A stretch of 64,000 nt of DNA from Micromonospora_G sp044901685. Its GTDB lineage: Bacteria; Actinomycetota; Actinomycetes; Mycobacteriales; Micromonosporaceae. Within the stretch, counting starts at the first letter, position 1. Every line of letters starts with the position of its first letter. Under the pieces are notes generated by a model, which ran no database searches, was not told the origin of the DNA, and worked only from the letters and a program-made list of their open reading frames with translations. Both the position numbers and the translations under genes were made by a program. Positions 39,751-48,715 of the stretch are shown here, in pieces. Location of the stretch: positions 310,001 to 374,000 of the forward strand of contig NZ_JBJDPS010000002.1 in assembly GCF_044901685.1 (NCBI RefSeq), given 5' to 3'.

Positions 39751-40386
39751 ATGCCCGACAGCTTGAGCGTACGGCCGGCCAGCGCGCACGAGGCCCCGAC
39801 GATCGCGGCGGTCCTCGCCACGGCGAGCCAGGACGAGGCGGTGGTGAGCTGGGTGGTGCCGGACGAGCGGGTCCGCCGCGAGCGCCTCGCCGCCAGCCTG
39901 GAGCAGGCGACGCAATGGCTCTCCGACGTGGTGGCCGGGGGCGGAGTCGTGGTCGCCGGCACCGAGGACGCGAGCATCGCCGGCCTGTCGGTCTGGGAGT
40001 ACGAGGACGGCACCGACACCGGTTCCGAGGCCAGCGCCGCCGAACTCGCCGCCTTCTTCGAACCCACCTACGGCGAGTACGCGCCCCGGATGGCCCTGGT
40101 GCACGAGCTGACCCGGCGGCGTCATCCCCGTACGGAAGCGCACTGGTACCTGCAACAGATGGTGGTCGTACCGGAGCAGCGGGGTCGGGGGCTCGGAGCC
40201 GCCATGCTCCGTTACCGGCTGGCCCGGGCCGACGCCGACCGGGTGCCGGTCTACCTGGAGGCGAGTACGCCCCGGAACCGGGCGCTGTACGAGCGGCACG
40301 GCTTCCACCCGCTTGGTGACCCGATCAGACTGCCCGAAGACGGGCCGGCGATCCAGCCGATGTGGCGGCCCACCACCCCGGGCTGA
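39751..40386 (+). CDS. GNAT-family N-acetyltransferase
   Basis: A 211-residue acetyltransferase with the CoA pyrophosphate loop V-V-P-E-Q-R-G-R-G-L-G-A-A-M-L and the C-terminal E-A-S-T-P-R-N-R-A-L-Y-E-R-H-G-F, which is usual in this group. It resembles actinobacterial GNATs of unknown substrate. A strong AGGAGAGG lies six bases before the ATG. Its stop is three bases from the stop of the convergent acyltransferase. Confidence 0.9.
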   Translation: MPDSLSVRPASAHEAPTIAAVLATASQDEAVVSWVVPDERVRRERLAASLEQATQWLSDVVAGGGVVVAGTEDASIAGLSVWEYEDGTDTGSEASAAELAAFFEPTYGEYAPRMALVHELTRRRHPRTEAHWYLQQMVVVPEQRGRGLGAAMLRYRLARADADRVPVYLEASTPRNRALYERHGFHPLGDPIRLPEDGPAIQPMWRPTTPG

Positions 40387-40389
40387 CGG

Positions 40390-41649
40390 TCAGCCGGACC
40401 GGGTGACCCGGTCCTGGTCCCGGTCCTGGTCCCGCTCCCGCTCGTGGTCGTCGGCGGCGGTCTGGCGGGGGACGACGACCCTCGGCGCCGTCCCCGGCGT
40501 CGTCGCTGTCGTCGTCGCCGCGCCCGGTGGTGCCGCTGTCGGGGCCGGTCCTGTTGCTGCCCGGGCGGGCCGGCGCCGGGGACCGAGCAGGCGCATCATC
40601 GGCGTCTCGACGTACCGGAACAGCAGCCCGGCCAGCACCAGGTTGAGCAGCAGGAAGCCAACCGTGGCGGCCGGCCCGCGCCAGCCGGTGAAACCGTCCA
40701 GATTGCCCGTGGCGCGCATCACGCTGGTCACCACGAACACGTGCACCAGGTAGTAGGCGAAGGAGACCTCGCCGAGCCAACGCATCGGCCGTGACCGCCA
40801 CGGCGACCAGGTGCCCTTGACGTCCGCGTCCGCCGCCGCCGTGATCACCAGGATGTATACGACCGCGAGCAGCGTGGTCCAGAGTTCGGCCCGGATCCAC
40901 TGGCCGGCGGCCACCCAGGCGACCACGAAGATGACGCTCGCCACCTTCAGGTTGGGTCCCCGCCACCGGCCACGGACCATCAGCTCGGCCGCCGCCACGC
41001 CCATCCAGAACTCCAGCGAGCGCACCAGCGGGAAGACCTGGGTGAACCACCAGCGGTCCGGCTCCGGCACCAGCAACTGCCCGGGCCAGAGCGAGAGGAT
41101 GAGCAGCGGCATCGCGACGATGATCGCGACCAGCACCCACGGCCGTAGCCGGCGGATCAGCGGCAGTACCAGGGGCAGGCAGAGGTAGAAGAACAGTTCG
41201 CAGGAGAGCGACCAGCTCACCGTGTTGACGCTGTAGAACCAGCCCGGTGTCGGGTTCCACGCCTGCACCAGGAAGAGGTTGGTCAGTGCCACCTTGAGGT
41301 TGAACGGGTCGGCCCAGTAGACCCCGAGCAGCAACACCGCCGCCCAGAGCACGACGTGGTTCGGAAAGATCTTCGCGATCCGGCGATGCCAGAACGCCAC
41401 CGGCGTGTCACCCGGCCGGGCCGACCAGACCAGCACGAACCCGCTGAGGATGAAGAAGAACTGCACCCCGGAGAGGCCCAGGGTGAACAGCTTGCCCACC
41501 ACCGCCTGGTAGTCGGGCTCGGCGATCACCCGCATGGTGCCGATGTGGAAACCGAAGACCAGCATCGCGGCGATCCACCGCAGACCGGTCAACGACGGCA
41601 GCTTGCTCAGCGCGGGGGCGGGGACAGCGGGTGTCGGGATGCTCGTCAT
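40390..41649 (-). CDS. Acyltransferase-3 family membrane protein
   Basis: A 419-residue polytopic protein with about ten membrane helices, of the family that O-acylates cell-surface polysaccharides or secondary metabolites. The conserved start L-T-G-L-R-W-I-A-A-M-L-V-F-G-F-H carries the catalytic-site histidine and R; F-F-F-I-L-S-G-F-V-L follows. The C-terminal 50 residues are a cytosolic Ala/Thr/Pro stretch and a charged D-Q-D-R repeat. The ATG at 41649 lies 12 bases after a TAGAGT hexamer; GTG 41661 is an alternative. No glycan gene cluster is adjacent. Confidence 0.9.
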   Translation of the reverse strand: MTSIPTPAVPAPALSKLPSLTGLRWIAAMLVFGFHIGTMRVIAEPDYQAVVGKLFTLGLSGVQFFFILSGFVLVWSARPGDTPVAFWHRRIAKIFPNHVVLWAAVLLLGVYWADPFNLKVALTNLFLVQAWNPTPGWFYSVNTVSWSLSCELFFYLCLPLVLPLIRRLRPWVLVAIIVAMPLLILSLWPGQLLVPEPDRWWFTQVFPLVRSLEFWMGVAAAELMVRGRWRGPNLKVASVIFVVAWVAAGQWIRAELWTTLLAVVYILVITAAADADVKGTWSPWRSRPMRWLGEVSFAYYLVHVFVVTSVMRATGNLDGFTGWRGPAATVGFLLLNLVLAGLLFRYVETPMMRLLGPRRRPARAATGPAPTAAPPGAATTTATTPGTAPRVVVPRQTAADDHERERDQDRDQDRVTRSG

Positions 41650-41808
41650 GACCTCCGGCACTCTAGTCGCTGCGCCTCGGGGCGCCAGCGGGACGTCCGT
41701 TTCCGCCGTGATCGGCCACTTCCGGGGTGGTCAGGTGGTGATGGAGCCGTACATCCCTGATTTCCGTACCGGTAACTGGTTTTCGCCCGGCCGTTACCCT
41801 CTCCGCCC

Positions 41809-41814
41809 TAGCGT
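41809..41814 (+). promoter_or_regulatory. -10 element for a leaderless GDPD gene
   Basis: TAGCGT ends eight bases before the ATG at 41823; no ribosome site is seen. Confidence 0.5.
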
Positions 41815-41822
41815 CCCCAATC

Positions 41823-43268
41823 ATGGTCTTCACTCGATTGGGCGCCGCGCGCGCCCGTGCCACCACCCCCGGCCGGGCCGCCGTCGGACTGCTGGCCCTG
41901 GCGCTCGCGGTGGGCACCCTCACCGCTGTCGACGCCGGCACCCCGGCCGTCGCCGCTCCGGGCAGCGTCGTCGTCTCGGCGAACTTCGACACCGGTGGCC
42001 TTCCCGCCGGCTGGCGGGCCGTCGACGGAAGCTGGACGGTCAAGAACGGACGGCTGTACGGCACCTCCGCCAGTGGGCCCAACAAGATCACCTTTGGTCG
42101 TCACCTGAACGACTTCCGGTTCGAGGCGACGATCCGGTTCGAGTCGGTCAACGAGGCGACCCGCTGGACCGCGCTCGGGCTCGACGTCGCCGCCGCCGGC
42201 ACCCCGCCCTGGTGGATCGCCACCGTTCGCAGCGGCAGCACCGCCGCGAACGGGATCGAGTTCGCCCAGCGGACCACGGCCAACACGTGGAACGTGACGA
42301 ACACCGCCGCCGCCCCGTCGGCCGCCGGCACGGGCCGGGACATCGCCATCGCCGCCGAGGTGCACGGCATCAACGCGCGCTGGTTCTTCGGTGGTCGGGA
42401 GGTGCTGCGCACCAGCAGCCTGCAACGTTCGACCGGCGGCGTGCAGGCCCTGGTCGTCGACGGCGCCACCGTCTCGTACGACAACGTCAAGGTCACCGAG
42501 CTGGCGCCGAGCCCGTACATCCGGCCGGTCGGTGCCCCGCTCACCGTCATCGCCCACCGGGGCGCCTCGGCCGTCGCGCCGGAGAACACCCTGGTCGCCC
42601 AGGACATTGCCCGGAGCAACGGCGCCGAATGGATCGAGAACGACGTCCAGCCGAGCAAGGACGGGGTTCCGTTCGTGCTGCACGACAGCACGGTCGACCG
42701 CACCACCAACGGCACCGGGGCGATCCGCAGCCTGACCTCGGCCCAGCTCAAGCAGCTCGACGCGGGTTCCTGGTTCGGCTCCCAGTTCACCGGCGTACGC
42801 ATCCCGACGCTGGCCGAGCAGTTGGCCGACCTGCGTACCAAGGGTGGCAAGCTGCTGCTGGAGATCAAGGGGGCGCACAGCAAGACGGAGGTCGCCCGGA
42901 TCATCGACATCATCCGGGCCGAGCAGATGACCAGCCGGGTCTTCATCCAGAGCTTCGAGACCAACGCGCTCAGGTACAGCTACGAACTGGCCCCGGAGAT
43001 CCCGCTGGGCCTGCTGCGCAGCACCCTCGACGCCGACCCGGTGGCGATCGCCCGGCAGTACCACCTGACCGCGTACAACCCCGCGGTGGCGGCGCTGACC
43101 GGCCGACCCGCCGTGATCACCAGCCTGCACACGGCGGGCGTGGCGTTGATGGTCTGGACCGTCGACTCCGCCAGCCAGTGGCAGACGCTCAAGGGGCTCG
43201 GCGTCGACGGCGTCATCACCAACCGGGCACCGGAACTGGTCGACTGGAACGCCGCCCACCCCGGCTGA
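41823..43268 (+). CDS. Secreted glycerophosphodiester phosphodiesterase with N-terminal beta domain
   Basis: A 481-residue exported protein: signal peptide with twin basic start and cleavage after A-V-A (about residue 44), a LamG/concanavalin-like beta-sandwich (about 50-225) and a GDPD barrel (about 238-478). The barrel has the catalytic H-R-G-A-S-A, P-E-N-T, W-I-E-N-D-V and H-D-S-T-V-D-R-T-T. It should hydrolyse glycerophosphodiesters outside the cell, for phosphate or glycerol supply; the N-terminal domain may bind the cell wall or a polymer. No Pho box was recognised. Confidence 0.92.
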   Translation: MVFTRLGAARARATTPGRAAVGLLALALAVGTLTAVDAGTPAVAAPGSVVVSANFDTGGLPAGWRAVDGSWTVKNGRLYGTSASGPNKITFGRHLNDFRFEATIRFESVNEATRWTALGLDVAAAGTPPWWIATVRSGSTAANGIEFAQRTTANTWNVTNTAAAPSAAGTGRDIAIAAEVHGINARWFFGGREVLRTSSLQRSTGGVQALVVDGATVSYDNVKVTELAPSPYIRPVGAPLTVIAHRGASAVAPENTLVAQDIARSNGAEWIENDVQPSKDGVPFVLHDSTVDRTTNGTGAIRSLTSAQLKQLDAGSWFGSQFTGVRIPTLAEQLADLRTKGGKLLLEIKGAHSKTEVARIIDIIRAEQMTSRVFIQSFETNALRYSYELAPEIPLGLLRSTLDADPVAIARQYHLTAYNPAVAALTGRPAVITSLHTAGVALMVWTVDSASQWQTLKGLGVDGVITNRAPELVDWNAAHPG

Positions 43269-43354
43269 GAGGCGACGGGATCGCCAGCCGGTAAGCCGCC
43301 CGGCACCCCTACCCGGTCGCGTCCTCACGGCGCCGGGTACGGGTGCCGGGCCCG

Positions 43355-43441
43355 GTTGGCGGCGGACGCGGGTGCTCGGCCGAGTTGTCAGCGGACGCGG
43401 GTGCTCGGCCCGGGTCGTCGGCTGGCGCAGGTGCCGGGCGC
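43355..43441. repeat. 29-bp tandem repeat between GDPD and yraN
   Basis: Three 29-bp units; the first two share GCGGACGCGGGTGCTCGGCC and the third is diverged. The array lies between the convergent GDPD and yraN gene ends. Confidence 0.8.
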
Positions 43442-43454
43442 GGTGGGCAGTGGG

Positions 43455-43814
43455 TCAGAACGCGGCCTTGAGGTGCTCCACCCGGGCCGCGCCACGGGCC
43501 GGAGCGAACACCGAGATCACGTCGAACCGGACCTCGTCGGGGTGTGTCGGGTGCTGCGCCAGCCACTGCGCCGCGAGCCCGCGCAGCCGACGGGCCTTCG
43601 CCGGCACGACGGCCTCGGCGGGTGGGCCGAACGCGGTGCCACGCCTGGTCTTCACCTCGCAGAAGGCGAGCACCCGGCCGTCCCAGGCGACGATGTCGAT
43701 CTCGCCGGAGGGGCAGCGCCAGTTCCGGTCCACCACCCGCAGTCCGTTCGCCACCAGGTGCCGTACGGCGCACCGCTCGCCGTACGCGCCGACCGCCTGC
43801 CGCTGTCGTGTCAT
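43455..43814 (-). CDS. yraN: YraN/UPF0102 nuclease-fold protein
   Basis: A 119-residue protein of the restriction-endonuclease-like fold. The nuclease motif is complete: G-E-I-D-I-V-A-W-D-G, 8-residue gap, E-V-K-T-R; the N-terminus is G-A-Y-G-E-R-C-A. It is thought to act on branched or recombining DNA, and it stands with comM and dprA in most actinomycetes. Here it is 9 kb from them but has the same promoter module, 54 bases upstream of the ATG at 43814. Confidence 0.93.
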   Translation of the reverse strand: MTRQRQAVGAYGERCAVRHLVANGLRVVDRNWRCPSGEIDIVAWDGRVLAFCEVKTRRGTAFGPPAEAVVPAKARRLRGLAAQWLAQHPTHPDEVRFDVISVFAPARGAARVEHLKAAF

Positions 43815-43866
43815 GCGGTCGAGGTTGCCGCACCGGACACCGGACGGCGGCTCGGCCGCCCGCCGC

Positions 43867-43922
43867 CTGTGGACAGCGCCGCCACCTGTGGACAACCGGA
43901 CGATCGGGCGCCGGGTGTGCTA
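43867..43922 (-). promoter_or_regulatory. Shared promoter module, copy B (before yraN)
   Basis: On the minus strand: TAGCAC (43922-43917, in the palindrome GTGCTAGCAC), 21 bp, TTGTCCACAG (43895-43886), 9 bp, CTGTCCACAG (43876-43867); the yraN ATG is 54 bases after the second CCACA. The layout is identical to copy A. Confidence 0.8.
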
Positions 43923-43940
43923 GCACCGCCTCCGTCCGGG

Positions 43941-45092
43941 TCAGGCCACGGGTCGCGCGTACGGGTACCGGCTCGGGTGCCACTCCAGCCAGGTGCCGTG
44001 TCCGTCGGTCCGCCCCAGCACCTCGACGCCGGCCCGGCCATCACGCCACGAGACCACGGTGAGCAGCGCGGCACCGATCACGTCCGGTGGTCCGGCCGCC
44101 GCGGGTCGACCGTCGACGAAGAGTTCGGCGCCGGCGACGGACGCCTCGCTGACCACCACCGTCAGATCCCGCTCGGCGCCGACCTCGGCGAGCGTCGCCG
44201 CCAGCCGGCGACGGGCGGTCCGGTCGAGGTAGGTCAGGGCCATCGAGGCGAAGACCACCGGGACGGCGTCCGGGGCGATCTCGGCGAGCAGCGTCGGCAG
44301 GGTGTGCACCAGGTCGCCGGCGACCAGCCGTGGCCTGACCCGGGAGACCTCGGTCAGCGCCGCCTCCAGCCGGGTCAGCCGGTCGGTCTGCTCCGGCCAG
44401 ATACAGGCCCGCAACCAGTCGGTGGCGAGCGGATCCGTGGCGTCGACCGGGGAGAGGTCGATGCCGACCCGGTCGGCGACGGTCAGCTCGGTGGCGGCCG
44501 GCTCGGGCCAGCCGGGGCCGCGTAGCCGTACCGCCATGGTCAGCGCCTCCGGCACCCCGTCCGGCCCGTACGTCTCGGTCCGGCCGTCCGGGCCGACGTA
44601 CCGGCAGGCGTACCGGTCGGTGATCAGCAGCAGCCCCGCGCTGGTGCCCAGTTCGACCAGGTGCAGCGGGCGCCCCTCGGCGTGCTCGGTCGCCCGTCCG
44701 AAGCCGGCCCGCAGCGAGGCCGCCCGCCGGGCCTCGTTGGTCTGGGTGGTCCTGGTCGCGCAGAGTTCGGTCAGCTCGTCGCGGTAGCCGCCGACCAGGT
44801 CGGCCAGGGCGACGCCGAGGCCCTTGTCCACGTCCCGCGTGCCGCCGAGCGTCGGCAGGTACGCCGCGAGCGGGTGTTCGCGCGCGACGGTCCGGAGCAG
44901 GTACTGCACCGCGGCGAAGTATAGGATCGCCCGCCGCTGCCCCGGTCCGGCGGCGAGGAGCGGTTCGGTGAGCTCCGGTCGGTCGGCGAGCAGTTCGGAC
45001 AGTTGCTCGTACCGGGGTGAGACACCGCGGAACTCGTGCCGGGCGAAGCGGCGGAACATCTGCGCCAGGGCCTGTTCCTCGGTGGGTCTCAT
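43941..45092 (-). CDS. DUF2332 family protein (methyltransferase-like)
   Basis: A 383-residue protein of the DUF2332 family, common in actinomycetes. It has a helical N-terminal half with T-N-E-A-R-R-A-A-S-L and then L-H-L-V-E-L-G-T-S-A-G-L-L-L, a glycine-rich loop that resembles SAM-binding motif I; no activity is known. The start ATG at 45092 is the only good one. It lies just upstream of yraN on the same strand but is separated from it by the yraN promoter. Confidence 0.85.
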   Translation of the reverse strand: MRPTEEQALAQMFRRFARHEFRGVSPRYEQLSELLADRPELTEPLLAAGPGQRRAILYFAAVQYLLRTVAREHPLAAYLPTLGGTRDVDKGLGVALADLVGGYRDELTELCATRTTQTNEARRAASLRAGFGRATEHAEGRPLHLVELGTSAGLLLITDRYACRYVGPDGRTETYGPDGVPEALTMAVRLRGPGWPEPAATELTVADRVGIDLSPVDATDPLATDWLRACIWPEQTDRLTRLEAALTEVSRVRPRLVAGDLVHTLPTLLAEIAPDAVPVVFASMALTYLDRTARRRLAATLAEVGAERDLTVVVSEASVAGAELFVDGRPAAAGPPDVIGAALLTVVSWRDGRAGVEVLGRTDGHGTWLEWHPSRYPYARPVA

Positions 45093-45333
45093 ACCGGAGA
45101 TGGTCCGCCGGTCGGACGCCGGGCGCAGCGACCGCCGTCACCCGTTCATCACCGACCGCTGGCCCGGTCCGAGCCCGGTCGACCCGCGCCGGCGCGGGTG
45201 CCGAGGTCGCCGTGACGCCGGATCGGATCTTCGCGAGAAGGGGCGAAAGGCGGTTCCTCGGCCGGAACACGGAGGGCGGCGACAAGCCGGGGCATCAAGG
45301 TCAACTAATTGGCGCAGCCCTGGCCGGGTCGTT

Positions 45334-45339
45334 TACGGT
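45334..45339 (+). promoter_or_regulatory. -10 element for the leaderless gene at 45348
   Basis: TACGGT ends eight bases before the GTG at 45348; TTGGCG at 45310-45315 may be a poor -35. Confidence 0.45.
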
Positions 45340-45347
45340 GCCCGTTC

Positions 45348-46502
45348 GTGGACGGACAACGTAACTCCCCCGAGGACCAGGAGCAGCTGCGCTGGTACGC
45401 CGGCCAGCGCGGATATCCGGAGTCGGACTGGCGTGCGAACGAGGCGCGTCACCCCGGGGACGGCTACTCCGCCGTCGAGTCACGCACCGGGGTGTCCGAC
45501 GAGCCCCGGCACGGCGCCACCGACGCCGGCCGCGACCGCTACCCCTCGGACGGTGACCGCTTCCCGGCCGACCCCGACCGGTACGCCGCCGAGCCCGACC
45601 GCTACCGCGCCGAGCCGGACCGTTTTCGTACCGAGCCGGACCGTTTCCGTACCGAGCCGGACCGCTTCCGCGGCGACCCCGACGCGGACCGGTTCCGCAA
45701 CGACCCCGACCGGTACGCCGGCGGCGAGCGGTACGCCGACTCGTCGGATCTCGGTCGTGACCCGCTCGACGCGATCCGGATCCGGCCGGACGTCGGCCTC
45801 GATCCGTCCGAGCGCGGCCGGGAGGCGGGCGAGACCGGACGGGGTCCGGATGGTGCGACCGGGCGGGGTGAGCCGAACGGGCGGTTGGCGGACGCGCCGC
45901 ACGAGAGCGGACGGGGCGGGGCGGAACCGGCCCGTACTCCGGCCGGCGCCGAACGGTCGCCGTTGAGCGGCTATCCGATCGTCGCGCCGGGCCGGGGCGG
46001 CGAGCCGGAGCCGGCCCCGACGGAGACGCCGGTCGCGGCGCTGCACCTGCCGACCGGGCCGGTCAGCATGATCGGTCCGCCGCCCGGCAACCCGATTCCG
46101 GGCGGTGAGGTCGGGTTCGGCGCCGACTCCGGTGGCCTGTACGGCGAGCCGGCCGATGGTCTCCGACGGGTCGGCGGCGGGGCGGCGAGCGGTGGCGACG
46201 GGGTGTACCGGACCCGCCGGCCGGCGGTCGCGCTGCTCTTCGCCGTACTTGCGGTGATCTTCGAGGTGCCGGCGCTGCGGATGCTCGCGGACGCGGCGGT
46301 CGGCGGGCCGGTGTCGCCCAGCGGCATCGTCTCCGGGACGTTCCTCGCGACCGGCCTGCCGATCTTCGCGTCCGGGCTCTACGCGCTGATCACCGGTGGC
46401 GCGGCCCTCGGTGACCCGGCCCGGGTCTGGCTGCGCCCGCCGACCGCCTACCTGACCGTCGGCCTGATCCTGTTCGTCGCCGCCGCACTCGCCGCCGGCT
46501 GA
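45348..46502 (+). CDS. Unknown membrane protein with Asp-Arg heptad-like repeats
   Basis: A 384-residue protein of unrecognised family. The first 290 residues are hydrophilic and probably disordered; within them about eight 7-residue repeats of the type D-R-F-R-T-E-P run from about residue 70 to 125. Three hydrophobic segments (about 293-310, 325-350, 363-383) form a C-terminal membrane part. The charged repeats suggest a protein-interaction arm in the cytoplasm. It lies upstream of rpsB with its own -10. Confidence 0.75.
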   Translation: MDGQRNSPEDQEQLRWYAGQRGYPESDWRANEARHPGDGYSAVESRTGVSDEPRHGATDAGRDRYPSDGDRFPADPDRYAAEPDRYRAEPDRFRTEPDRFRTEPDRFRGDPDADRFRNDPDRYAGGERYADSSDLGRDPLDAIRIRPDVGLDPSERGREAGETGRGPDGATGRGEPNGRLADAPHESGRGGAEPARTPAGAERSPLSGYPIVAPGRGGEPEPAPTETPVAALHLPTGPVSMIGPPPGNPIPGGEVGFGADSGGLYGEPADGLRRVGGGAASGGDGVYRTRRPAVALLFAVLAVIFEVPALRMLADAAVGGPVSPSGIVSGTFLATGLPIFASGLYALITGGAALGDPARVWLRPPTAYLTVGLILFVAAALAAG

Positions 46503-46621
46503 TCCGGTCGGCTGACCCGGCGCGGCCGATCGTTCGGGCGGATCGTCCCGGGGCGTCACGCTCGCCCCCTCGTGCGAGGCGTCCGTACCCGGGGTTGTGC
46601 GGGGGCGAGGGGCGTGGGGCG

Positions 46622-46627
46622 TACACT
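46622..46627 (+). promoter_or_regulatory. Likely -10 element of rpsB-tsf
   Basis: TACACT fits TAnnnT well and would give a leader of about 170 bases. The leader contains small hairpins, CCACGG-N3-CCCGTGG near 46674 and GGCGTC-AG-GACGCC near 46741, which could serve feedback control; no known ribosomal-protein leader was recognised. Confidence 0.55.
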
Positions 46628-46804
46628 TGGCAACTGGCGACCGCCCGTGCGGTCGACCTCGCGCGCCCTTTCCACGGATGCCCGTGGGACGACGGCCCCC
46701 TGGTCCCGATCTTGATTGGGCCCACCATGGCCGGCGACCAGGCGTCAGGACGCCAGGCCGCCGGCCCGGCGTGACAACCAGGGACATTGAAGGAGCACCC
46801 CACC

Positions 46805-47653
46805 ATGGCCGTAGTGACCATGCGTCAGCTGCTGGAGAGCGGTGTCCACTTCGGGCACCAGACCCGCCGCTGGAACCCGAAGATGAAGCGCTTCATCTTC
46901 ACCGAGCGCAACGGCATCTACATCATCGACCTGCGGCAGACGCTCGAGTACATCGAGACGGCCTACGAGTTCGTGCGCCGCACCGTCGCCGAGGGTGGCA
47001 GCATCCTCTTCGTCGGCACCAAGAAGCAGGCCCAGGAGGCGATCGCCGAGCAGGCGACCCGGGTCGGCCAGCCGTACGTCAACCACCGCTGGCTCGGTGG
47101 CATGCTGACCAACTTCCAGACCGTGTACAAGCGGCTCCAGCGGATGAAGGAGCTGGAGGCGCTGGGCGACCTCTCCGGCACCGCCGCGGGTTACACCAAG
47201 AAGGAGACCCTGCAGCTCTCCCGGGAGAAGATCAAGCTCACCCGCACGCTGGGTGGTCTGCGGGACATGCAGAAGGTGCCGGCGGCGATCTGGGTCGTCG
47301 ACACCAAGAAGGAGCACATCGCCGTCGACGAGGCCCGCAAGCTGGGCATCCCGGTGATCGCGGTGCTCGACACCAACTGCGACCCGGACGAGGTCGACTT
47401 CCCGATCCCGGGCAACGACGACGCGATCCGTTCGGCCGAGCTGCTGACCAAGGTCATCGCGGCGGCGGTCGGTGACGGTCTGATCGCCCGTTCCGGCAAG
47501 TCGCGCGGCACCGACGAGAAGCCGGAGCCGGGCGTGGTGGCCGCCGACGAGCCGCTCGCCGAGTGGGAGCGCGAGCTGATCGAGGACACCGAGAAGAAGG
47601 CCGACGACTCGGAGCCGAAGGCCGCGGAGCCCGCTGCCGCCGCCGCTGAGTGA
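46805..47653 (+). CDS. rpsB: 30S ribosomal protein S2
   Basis: S2 (282 residues), on the back of the 30S subunit. Family stretches: M-R-Q-L-L-E-S-G-V-H-F-G-H-Q-T-R-R-W-N-P, R-W-L-G-G-M-L-T-N and the acidic C-terminal tail. The ATG at 46805 follows a GAAGGAGC box. It leads rpsB-tsf, as in most bacteria. Confidence 0.97.
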   Translation: MAVVTMRQLLESGVHFGHQTRRWNPKMKRFIFTERNGIYIIDLRQTLEYIETAYEFVRRTVAEGGSILFVGTKKQAQEAIAEQATRVGQPYVNHRWLGGMLTNFQTVYKRLQRMKELEALGDLSGTAAGYTKKETLQLSREKIKLTRTLGGLRDMQKVPAAIWVVDTKKEHIAVDEARKLGIPVIAVLDTNCDPDEVDFPIPGNDDAIRSAELLTKVIAAAVGDGLIARSGKSRGTDEKPEPGVVAADEPLAEWERELIEDTEKKADDSEPKAAEPAAAAAE

Positions 47654-47783
47654 CCCTGCCGCCGGGCCCGCCGGCCGCACCCGCGGTCGGCGGACCCGAG
47701 CGCGTACGAGCACAGCGCGCCCGGATCCGAAGTTTCCCGTTAGCAGATCATCCATCGCAGTCTCAAACACCGAAGAGAGAGTC

Positions 47784-48611
47784 ATGTCAGACTTCACCGC
47801 TGCGGACGTCAAGCGGCTCCGCGACCTCACCGGCGCCGGCATGATGGACTCCAAGAAGGCGCTCACCGAGGCCGAGGGCGACTTCGACAAGGCCATCGAG
47901 CTGCTGCGCATCAAGGGTGCCAAGGATGTCGGCAAGCGGGCCGGCCGTACCGCCGCGAACGGTCTGGTCGCCCACTCCGGCAAGGCGCTACTCGAGCTCA
48001 ACTGCGAGACCGACTTCGTCGCCAAGACGGCGGACTTCATCGCCCTGGCCCAGCAGCTCGTCGAGCACGGCGAGAAGGCCGGCGTGACCGACGCCGAGGG
48101 GCTGCTCGCCTCGACGCTGGACGGCAAGACCGTCGCCGACCTGATCCAGGAGCAGTCGGCGAAGATCGGCGAAAAGCTGGTGCTCAACCGCTTCGCCGTA
48201 CTCGACGGCACCATCGCGGTCTACCTGCACCGCAAGGCACAGGACCTGCCGCCGGCGGTCGGCGTACTGGTCGAGTACACCGGCAAGTCGGACGAGGCGG
48301 GGGACGCGGACGCCCGGGCCGCCGCGATGCAGATCGCCGCGATGCGGCCGCAGTTCGTCACCCGCGACGAGGTGCCGGCCGAGACGGTCGAGTCGGAGCG
48401 GCGCATCGCCGAGCAGACCGCCCGTGAGGAGGGCAAGCCGGAGGCTGCCCTGCCGAAGATCATCGAGGGTCGGGTCAACGGCTTCTTCAAGGACTACGTC
48501 CTGGTGGAGCAGCCGTCGGTCACCGACAACAAGAAGACGGTCAAGCAGGTGCTCGCCGAGGCGGGCATCACGGTGACCCGCTTCGTCCGCTTCGAGGTCG
48601 GCCAGGCCTGA
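47784..48611 (+). CDS. tsf: Elongation factor Ts
   Basis: Nucleotide exchange factor for EF-Tu (275 residues). Recognised by L-R-D-L-T-G-A-G-M-M-D-S-K-K-A-L and C-E-T-D-F-V-A-K, the EF-Tu contact motif. The 130-bp gap after rpsB contains no gene. A strong hairpin follows the stop. Confidence 0.97.
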   Translation: MSDFTAADVKRLRDLTGAGMMDSKKALTEAEGDFDKAIELLRIKGAKDVGKRAGRTAANGLVAHSGKALLELNCETDFVAKTADFIALAQQLVEHGEKAGVTDAEGLLASTLDGKTVADLIQEQSAKIGEKLVLNRFAVLDGTIAVYLHRKAQDLPPAVGVLVEYTGKSDEAGDADARAAAMQIAAMRPQFVTRDEVPAETVESERRIAEQTAREEGKPEAALPKIIEGRVNGFFKDYVLVEQPSVTDNKKTVKQVLAEAGITVTRFVRFEVGQA

Positions 48612-48625
48612 GCGGATCCCGGCGA

Positions 48626-48646
48626 CGCCCCGGCCAGGCCGGGGCG
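48626..48646 (+). terminator. GC-rich hairpin after tsf
   Basis: CGCCCCGGC and GCCGGGGCG form a perfect 9-bp stem with the loop CAG, 15 bases after the tsf stop. No T run; probably a T-less terminator or attenuator. Confidence 0.65.
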
Positions 48647-48669
48647 GTGCGGGGACCAACGGACAAACC

Positions 48670-48715
48670 ACGAGGAGGCCGCCGGTGTACATGAGAGGCA
48701 CCGCGGCCTCCTCGT
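48670..48715 (+). promoter_or_regulatory. Long hairpin that hides a ribosome site before pyrH
   Basis: ACGAGGAGGCCGC (48670-48682) pairs with GCGGCCTCCTCGT (48703-48715); after one bulged C, GGTG pairs with CACC, giving 17 pairs and an 11-base loop. The left arm holds AGGAGG, a consensus Shine-Dalgarno, for a short reading frame at 48685. It can be a terminator or a translational switch. Confidence 0.6.
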
